Source: Marinobacter sp. ELB17 (GTDB lineage: Bacteria > Pseudomonadota > Gammaproteobacteria > Pseudomonadales > Oleiphilaceae). Taken from it: a stretch of DNA of 64,000 bases. Positions 61,528 through 64,000 of the stretch are shown here, piece by piece (position 1 is the first letter of the stretch; every line of letters begins with the position of its first letter). Position numbers and translations under genes: made by a program. The notes under the pieces are model-generated. The model saw nothing but the letters and a program-made list of their open reading frames with translations, ran no database searches and was not told the DNA's origin. The DNA lies in assembly GCF_000169375.1 (NCBI RefSeq), contig NZ_AAXY01000009.1, forward strand, positions 1 to 64,000, given 5' to 3'.

Positions 61528-62523
61528 GTGTACTGGAAAACAGATACTATAAAAATACCCGACTGGGACCGTAACTCGTTGCTGGACAGGTTGGAAGCGT
61601 TCGAGCCAGAAAACGAGCGAGAGCTGAGCCGTGAAATGGTGGCTTACTGTCATTTTTATGGGCTGGACCTTTGGGTAGAGCATTCGCATGTGGCACACCA
61701 CCAAGGCTATGTGAACTCCGGCAAGCATCAGGTCATGGTGCACTATTACCGCAGTACAGCCGCAACACATTGCCGCGGAACGGTTTTTGTAATGCACGGT
61801 TATTTCGATCACGTTGGGCTTTACACTCAGCTGATAGACCGCTGCTTGGGGGAAGGCTTTGATGTGCTGGCGTATGACCAGCCGGGCCACGGGCTTTCCA
61901 GTGGCACTCCGGCGGCCATAGGCAGCTTTTTGGAGTACCAGCAGGTGCTCAGCGATGTGACGGCAAAGGTGCGACAGAAAATTCGCGGGCCCTGGTATGC
62001 AGTGGGGCAGAGCACGGGCGGCGCCATACTAATTGACTATTTGCTGTCGAATCATCATACCCGGGCCACATCAGAGTTTCGTAAAGTGGTTTTACTGGCG
62101 CCACTGATACGCCCTGCTGGTTGGGTTAAGGCCCGTGTGTTGCACACGGTGCTTAAGCCCTTTGTCAGCCGTTGGCGGCGGGTATTCAGTGCCAACAGTG
62201 GCAACTCGGAGTTTTTGAAATTTCTCCGTAAGGTCGACCCGCTGCAGGCCCGCGCTATTCACGTTGACTGGGTTTCGGCATTGCGTCAATGGGTGCCCCA
62301 TATTGAGTCGGCGCGTCCGGTTGAGTTCGATATAACCGTGGTACAGGGTGAAAAAGACCTGACCGTAGATTGGCCCCATAATTTGCGGATTATTCGTAAT
62401 AAGTTTGCCCGGGTTCATGAAGTTAAGTTGCCACAGGGCCGGCACCATCTGGTCAACGAGGCCCATGACTTGCAGGCAACGGTGTTTAATACCATTATCG
62501 ATACTTTTACGGCAGACGTGTGA
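61528..62523 (+). CDS. alpha/beta hydrolase (lysophospholipase-like)
   Basis: 331 residues from GTG 61528. Oxyanion segment HGYFDHVGLY, nucleophile elbow GQSTGG (Ser at about 159), acid in GEKDLTVDW and base His in GRHHLVNE make a complete Ser-Asp-His triad. Resembles PldB/monoacylglycerol lipase-like hydrolases, with a lid segment after the elbow. No signal peptide. The OmpA-family gene begins 38 bp downstream. Confidence 0.85.
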   Translation: MYWKTDTIKIPDWDRNSLLDRLEAFEPENERELSREMVAYCHFYGLDLWVEHSHVAHHQGYVNSGKHQVMVHYYRSTAATHCRGTVFVMHGYFDHVGLYTQLIDRCLGEGFDVLAYDQPGHGLSSGTPAAIGSFLEYQQVLSDVTAKVRQKIRGPWYAVGQSTGGAILIDYLLSNHHTRATSEFRKVVLLAPLIRPAGWVKARVLHTVLKPFVSRWRRVFSANSGNSEFLKFLRKVDPLQARAIHVDWVSALRQWVPHIESARPVEFDITVVQGEKDLTVDWPHNLRIIRNKFARVHEVKLPQGRHHLVNEAHDLQATVFNTIIDTFTADV

Positions 62524-62561
62524 ACACGCTGTCGCAGACCCACGGAAATAAGGAACACGCT

Positions 62562-63218
62562 GTGAAAAAAACCATACTTGCGGTAACACTGGCCAGCCTG
62601 ACGCTTGGCGGCTGTATGACATACGACCCATACACCGGCGAACAGAAAACATCGAACGCCACTAAGGGTAGCGTGATTGGTGCACTTGGCGGCGCGGCAA
62701 TCGGTGCGGCCACTTCCAGTAAAAGTGACCGCGGCAAAGGTGCGCTGATCGGCGCTGCTGGCGGTGCGGTTATAGGTGGCGGTATTGGTGTGTATATGGA
62801 TCGCCAGGAAGTGCAACTGCGCCAGCAGCTTGAAGGCACTGGCGTACGTGTCGTGCGTAATGGCGACGAAATCTCGCTGGTAATGCCGGGCAACATTACT
62901 TTTGACCTCAACCAGACCAGCATCCGCTCGCAGTTTGCCGGAACTCTGGAGTCTGTTGCCTTAGTACTGAAAGAGTTTGATCAAACTATTATTCAGATAG
63001 AAGGGCACACCGACAGCCAGGGCGGAGACAGCTATAACCAGTTGTTGAGTGAGCGACGCGCGTCTTCTGTTCGTGACTTCCTGCTGAACCAAGGCATTGA
63101 GTCCAGGCGCACCCGCGCTGTGGGTTATGGCGAGCGTTATCCGGTGGCTTCTAACGATACCTCAGGCGGGCGCGAGCAGAATCGGCGCGTTGAACTAACA
63201 CTGGTGCCCATGCGCTAA
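62562..63218 (+). CDS. OmpA-family outer-membrane lipoprotein
   Basis: 218 residues from GTG 62562, chosen because AAGGA lies upstream; an open frame begins at 62520. Signal LASLTLGGC with lipidated Cys at about 18. A glycine-zipper region (GSVIGALGGAAIGAATSS, GALIGAAGGAVIGGGIG) is followed by an OmpA/peptidoglycan-binding domain with IEGHTDSQGGDSYNQLLSERRASSV and GYGERYPVASNDTSGGREQNRRVEL. YiaD-like; it ties the outer membrane to peptidoglycan. Confidence 0.92.
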   Translation: MKKTILAVTLASLTLGGCMTYDPYTGEQKTSNATKGSVIGALGGAAIGAATSSKSDRGKGALIGAAGGAVIGGGIGVYMDRQEVQLRQQLEGTGVRVVRNGDEISLVMPGNITFDLNQTSIRSQFAGTLESVALVLKEFDQTIIQIEGHTDSQGGDSYNQLLSERRASSVRDFLLNQGIESRRTRAVGYGERYPVASNDTSGGREQNRRVELTLVPMR

Positions 63219-63228
63219 GGCACTAGTA

Positions 63229-64000
63229 TCAGCGTGCCAGTGCCTTGGCCAACCAGTCGGCAAGGCGCTGAGCCCGCGGCGACACCGTATCACCGGGAAG
63301 CCGCAGGCACAGGGTGTCGCGGGTTTCTATAAAGCCCCAAGGCGCCAGCAGTCGCCCGCTGCGCAGGTCTTCCTCCACCAGATATTGCGGCGCTATTGCC
63401 ACGCCCAACCCTACCAATGCTGCCTCTAGCATGTAATTTAAATGCTCGAATGATTGCCGGATCGGCAAACTCTGCGTATCTAATTGCTGATGCTTACACC
63501 ATTGCGGCCAGGCTTGCGGCCGTGACAGGGTTTCCAGTAGCGGCAACTCCAGCAGGGCACTCGCCGGCATGTCTGGGTTGGCAGGGGCCAGCCCGGGGGC
63601 CATCACCGGTCCGATTCGTTCAGGGCCCAGAACAATCAGGTTCTGGCCTGAGGGCGCCGGCGCTGAGGTAAAGCCCAGAGCAGCGTCTACCCCCGCGGGC
63701 AGGTGCAGCTCTTCGTCGGTGGTGGTTAGGTGAATGTCCAGGCCCGGGCAGTCCTGGCGTAACCGGCCCAAGCGCGGAATAAACCAGCGCGCCAGAAAGC
63801 TACCCGAGCAGCTCAACACCAGGGGCGCATCACGGGCTTCTCGCCGCAGGCGCTCGCATGCCTGTTCCAGCTGTGAGAAAACCGAATCCGTGGTGGTGAA
63901 CAGCTGATGGCCTGCGGTGGTTAAAGCAATGCCCCGGCCCTGGCGCTCGAATAACGCTATGCCGAGTTGTTGTTCAAGCTGGCCAATTTGCCGGCTGATG
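63229..64000 (-). CDS. LysR-family regulator, N-terminal end missing
   Basis: 257 codons are visible; the gene runs off the right edge within the helix-turn-helix (SRQIGQLEQQLGIALFERQGRGIALTTAGHQLF). The effector domain follows (LVLSCSGSFLARWFIPRLGRL, LNYMLEAALVGLGVAIAPQYLVEEDLRSGRL). The GcvA-like branch is a reasonable guess from the SGSFLARWFIPRL wording. It faces the OmpA-family gene with ten bases between stops. The target is unknown. Confidence 0.9.
   Translation of the reverse strand, partial: ISRQIGQLEQQLGIALFERQGRGIALTTAGHQLFTTTDSVFSQLEQACERLRREARDAPLVLSCSGSFLARWFIPRLGRLRQDCPGLDIHLTTTDEELHLPAGVDAALGFTSAPAPSGQNLIVLGPERIGPVMAPGLAPANPDMPASALLELPLLETLSRPQAWPQWCKHQQLDTQSLPIRQSFEHLNYMLEAALVGLGVAIAPQYLVEEDLRSGRLLAPWGFIETRDTLCLRLPGDTVSPRAQRLADWLAKALAR

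Noticed and set aside
1..64000. tRNA, rRNA or CRISPR array
   Set aside because: I saw no array of spaced direct repeats and no recognisable tRNA or rRNA sequence; a covariance search was not possible, so a single tRNA could be missed.

Overview
The window looks like chromosomal DNA of a moderately GC-rich marine or soil gammaproteobacterium. The gene set (BkdA1/BkdA2/BkdB dehydrogenase, EF-P-like YeiP, RIO kinase, group-2 Mrp antiporter, tripartite tricarboxylate transporter, BCCT carrier, Fur-type imelysin operon) resembles Marinobacter and relatives. That placement is inferred from gene content only. No rRNA, tRNA or CRISPR array was recognised. Most of the window is ordinary housekeeping, transport and regulatory genes in short operons.

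Layout, left part. 1-2969 (minus) holds a branched-chain 2-oxoacid dehydrogenase operon, cut by the left edge in the E2 gene. trxC follows, then a small membrane-protein gene of DUF2897 type that is broken by an early TAG. Next come a dicarboxylate/amino-acid symporter, an SDR, a RIO kinase, efpL, a three-gene membrane operon of unknown role (DUF2157, DUF4401, GDYXXLXY) and a BCCT carrier. 12.3-17.8 kb is a CitAB-like two-component system divergent from tctCBA. 17.9-28.9 kb carries exporters, a lytic transglycosylase, a pseudouridine synthase, rarD, a LysR regulator, ppiC, the ABC-F gene ybiT, a sirtuin and a dodecin, plus two small genes. 28.9-37.8 kb has a FemAB-like acyltransferase, a Spy-like periplasmic protein divergent from a CpxRA-like pair with a CpxR-type box between them, then yigZ, a DUF4136 lipoprotein, yciH, dadA, an acyl-CoA ligase and ppnP. 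37.9-43.8 kb (minus) is a compact mrpA(B)CDEFG operon.

The standout region is 44.2-49.4 kb. A 600-residue acyl-CoA dehydrogenase gene is split after codon 149 by a 3472-bp insertion. The insertion carries three tyrosine recombinase genes coupled by ATGA overlaps, all with complete catalytic residues. This is the organisation of a RIT (recombinase in trio) element. Its ends have 35-bp imperfect inverted repeats. The left end also carries a 32-bp near-perfect palindrome built like a tyrosine-recombinase core site (12-bp arms, 8-bp spacer), which lies exactly between the gene and the inverted repeat. Removing 44616-48087 restores the dehydrogenase reading frame without a scar.

Right part. 49.5-64 kb has an acidic lipoprotein, a chemotaxis receptor with a C-terminal cytoplasmic sensor-like domain and an MFS carrier. 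A four-gene operon (two imelysins, a di-haem oxidoreductase, a DUF1513 protein) follows, with a Fur-like box upstream. Then come rlmJ with a hairpin over its ribosome-binding site, a DUF4168 protein, a DMT carrier, a GIY-YIG protein, a hydrolase, an OmpA-family lipoprotein and a LysR regulator cut by the right edge.
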